Shown in pieces: positions 7,110-7,756 of a DNA stretch of 7,756 nt. Source of the stretch: Limisphaerales bacterium. GTDB taxonomy: Bacteria; Verrucomicrobiota; Verrucomicrobiia; Limisphaerales; UBA11358. Position 1 is the stretch's first letter. Every line of letters begins with the position of its first letter. The notes below the pieces were generated by a model that saw only the letters and a program-made list of their open reading frames with translations, was not told where the DNA came from and made no database searches. The position numbers and the translations under genes are program-made. The stretch is from NCBI GenBank assembly GCA_003133815.1, contig PKZR01000195.1:2231-9986 (forward strand), given 5' to 3'.

Positions 7110-7756
7110 ATGGAAATGAAAAGTCTCATTCTAGCTGTGACAATTTCCGTCTTGTGCATCCGGACTGTTCAGGCGGACGACAAAACCAACGCGTCGTCCG
7201 TTTTAACCTTGGCCGACGCACAGAAGCTTGCGTTGCAAAATCATCCACAGATCGCAGCGGCAAATTACCTCGCGCTTGCCGCTCAGGAAGCGTTAAAAGA
7301 AACCCGGGCCGGATATTTTCCAAAGGCCGACCTTTTTGCGGACGCCGTCGGAGCAAATGATGAAGGCACGCGCATCATGGCGGGCGGCTTGAATAATCCA
7401 GGCGTTTATGATCGTGCCGCTGGTGGTCTGGAAGTCAGCCAACTCATCACCGATTTCGGGCGAACGGCTAATCTCACGGCCAGTTCCAAATTTCAGGCGC
7501 AGTCTGAAAACCAAAACGCGAACGCGACGCGTGAACAGGTTTTGTTGCAGGTCAACGTCAGTTATTTCGGTGCGCTGGAGGCGCAGGCCGTTTTACATGT
7601 TGCACAGCAGACTTTTGACACACGGCAATTGCTGCTAGATCAGGTGAGTCTGCTCGCGTCCAATAAACTCCGGTCGGAACTGGACGTGAGTTTTGCGCGC
7701 GTCGCCGTTCAGGAGGGCAAATTGCTGCTTCAAAATGCGCAGAACGACGAGGAGGA
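7110..7756 (+). CDS. TolC-family outer-membrane efflux channel, partial (3' end beyond window)
   Basis: An open frame runs from ATG 7110 to the window edge without a stop (215 codons plus two bases), about half of a usual 430-500 residue outer-membrane factor. A second in-frame ATG at 7116 gives the tighter N-terminus MKSLILAV and may be the real start. Residues 3-22 form a Sec signal peptide with likely cleavage after VQA. Next come the family hallmarks: LTLADAQKLALQNHPQIAAA (32-51), where the first long helix begins, TRAGYFPKADL (66-76) before a beta strand, a strand-like region with GGLEVSQLITDFGRT (105-119), and long Gln/Ala/Leu-rich helices with VLLQVNVSYFGALEAQAVL (143-161) typical of the tunnel. 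No lipobox Cys is seen near the cleavage site. It starts 5 bases after the pump stop, so it should be the dedicated exit duct of this tripartite system. Confidence 0.93.
   Translation, partial: MEMKSLILAVTISVLCIRTVQADDKTNASSVLTLADAQKLALQNHPQIAAANYLALAAQEALKETRAGYFPKADLFADAVGANDEGTRIMAGGLNNPGVYDRAAGGLEVSQLITDFGRTANLTASSKFQAQSENQNANATREQVLLQVNVSYFGALEAQAVLHVAQQTFDTRQLLLDQVSLLASNKLRSELDVSFARVAVQEGKLLLQNAQNDEE

Noticed and set aside
7126..7638. Several short open frames on both strands at the right edge
   Set aside because: They overlap the TolC-type frame starting at 7110, which has a signal peptide and family motifs and runs open to the window end.
1..7756. CRISPR arrays, tRNA or rRNA genes, transposase genes, phage genes
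   Set aside because: No regularly spaced repeats, cloverleaf-like sequence, rRNA-like sequence or transposase/integrase motifs were seen on either strand.

Overview
The window (about 7.8 kb, moderately GC-rich coding DNA) comes from a Gram-negative bacterium, because it encodes all three parts of an envelope-spanning efflux pump, including an outer-membrane TolC-type channel. The protein style, the small hypothetical gene at the left edge and the lack of clear Shine-Dalgarno sequences would fit Verrucomicrobiota (Limisphaerales/Pedosphaera-like) or a similar phylum such as Acidobacteriota. This placement is inferred from recalled family resemblance and no search was run.

Layout: positions 63-437 (minus strand) hold a 124-residue hypothetical protein of unknown function. 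A 174-base, locally AT-rich divergent intergenic region follows (438-611), with a perfect TCACGTGA palindrome and repeated AATTTAAT/ATTAAATT words that could be operator or promoter material. From 612 to the right edge, everything lies on the plus strand in one tight cluster: an OmpR-family response regulator (612-1292), a HAMP-containing sensor histidine kinase (1289-2698, overlapping the regulator by ATGA), a periplasmic adaptor (2714-3871, GTG start), an RND inner-membrane pump of 1056 residues (3934-7104) and the first 215 codons of a TolC-family channel (7110 to the window end). Gaps are -4, 15, 62 and 5 bases, so a single operon is likely.

Working model: the kinase senses an unknown periplasmic or envelope signal and phosphorylates Asp51 of the regulator. 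The regulator probably controls its own operon and so the pump. The pump takes substrate from the periplasm or inner membrane and, through the adaptor, passes it to the outer-membrane channel. The architecture is familiar. The most unusual point is in the pump's transmembrane relay: by alignment to AcrB the first Asp is kept (D398), but the second Asp and its partner Lys are replaced by Asn (N399) and Ser (S946), while the Arg and Thr on TM11 remain. I did not find a wholly new system here. The altered relay, the unknown divergent gene and the possible shared control DNA are the points worth a second look.
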